From positions 1 to 6,554 of the forward strand of contig DQUR01000166.1 of NCBI GenBank assembly GCA_015662175.1: a stretch of DNA of 6,554 bases. The letters run 5' to 3'. The notes under the pieces were generated by a model. That model searched no databases and had not been told where the DNA came from. It saw only the letters and a list, made by a program, of their open reading frames with translations. This stretch comes from Thermococcus paralvinellae (GTDB taxonomy: Archaea > Methanobacteriota_B > Thermococci > Thermococcales > Thermococcaceae). Below, in pieces: positions 6,147 through 6,554 of this stretch. Position 1 is the stretch's first letter. Each line of letters begins with the position of its first letter. Made by a program: the position numbers and the translations under genes.

Positions 6147-6554
6147 TCATTCTCCCGCATGCTTCAGGACGTGATAAGCTTCCTTCCTGATTATCTCAAC
6201 CCCGGTCTTCACCGCATTCAAACTACCTGGTAGGCAAAAGACCACTTTGCTCTCCCTGTCCCTTATTATTCCAGCCGTTGCCCTTGTCAGTACAGCGGCG
6301 GTTCCAATCTCTTCAAAGCTCTTGAGTCTGAATATCTCACCAAAGCCTACAAGCTCCTTGTCGAATAGCGGCCTTATGACTTCAATTGTAACATCTCTCC
6401 CAGTTATTCCGGTGCCGCCCGTTGTGATCACAACCTCGGCCTTTTCAAGGGCCTCAAGCAATGCCCTGAGGATTGCCAGTTTTTCGTCTGGAACAATCTT
6501 ATAATAGGTGTTCTCATTTCCAGCTTTCTTCAACTCCTCGATTATGTAATAACC
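6147..6554 (-). CDS. moaB: Molybdenum cofactor biosynthesis protein MoaB (5' end outside window)
   Basis: MoaB/Mog-type proteins adenylylate molybdopterin to prepare it for metal insertion; the Pyrococcus furiosus MoaB is known to do this. The reading frame is open to the window edge, so 135 C-terminal residues are visible and roughly 30-40 N-terminal ones are missing, judged from the usual 160-180. Visible motifs, numbered from the edge, are TTGGTG (44-49), GRDVT (52-56), GFGEIFR (70-76), an LTRATAG segment and LPGSLNAV (108-115). These make up the MoCF-binding site. A TTG at 6533 could be mistaken for a start, but conserved-looking sequence (GYYIIEEL) continues upstream of it. The stop overlaps or lies 17 bases before the moeA start, depending on which moeA start is used, so the two are an operon. 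The promoter lies beyond this window. Confidence 0.94.
   Translation of the reverse strand, partial: GYYIIEELKKAGNENTYYKIVPDEKLAILRALLEALEKAEVVITTGGTGITGRDVTIEVIRPLFDKELVGFGEIFRLKSFEEIGTAAVLTRATAGIIRDRESKVVFCLPGSLNAVKTGVEIIRKEAYHVLKHAGE

Noticed and set aside
6130..6150. Earlier ATG for moeA overlapping the moaB stop
   Set aside because: The four-base overlap is attractive, but the site before it (GGGAG, nearly touching the ATG) is weak, whereas GGTGAT precedes ATG 6129 and MREFKKL is a natural MoeA N-terminus. Kept as an alternative.

Overview
The window reads as chromosome of a hyperthermophilic archaeon of the order Thermococcales (Thermococcus, Pyrococcus or a close relative). The support is an archaeal-type prolyl-tRNA synthetase, ribosome binding sites of the GGTGAT/GGAGGT type, AT-rich TATA-like boxes 34-40 bases before several starts, dense packing, and a MoaB/MoeA pair. 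In this order that pair normally serves tungsten cofactor synthesis. The genus is an inference from protein wording and was not checked by search.

Layout: positions 1-390 hold no convincing gene; they end in a promoter and a strong ribosome binding site. A plus-strand pair follows: proS (391-1827), then, after 24 bases, a NodU/CmcH/TobZ-family carbamoyltransferase (1852-3450). It meets a minus-strand metallophosphoesterase (3529-4173) tail to tail. The phosphoesterase diverges from a plus-strand gene for an unrecognised 110-residue protein (4271-4603). A tandem 11-base repeat fills the space between their two TATA-like boxes. Next is a small plus-strand gene with its own promoter (4748-4925) that appears frameshifted at an A6 tract. 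The window closes with the end of a minus-strand operon, moaB (cut by the window edge) and moeA (4939-6129).

How they work together: MoaB and MoeA catalyse consecutive steps, adenylylation of molybdopterin and then metal insertion. proS and the carbamoyltransferase are probably co-transcribed, but no biochemical link is evident; the carbamoyltransferase substrate is unknown. The phosphoesterase and the 110-residue protein may share control through their common promoter region.

Nothing here looks like a complete undescribed multi-gene system. The observations most worth following are the frameshifted small gene, the repeat between the divergent promoters, the carbamoyltransferase of unknown substrate, and the long gene-free stretch before proS.
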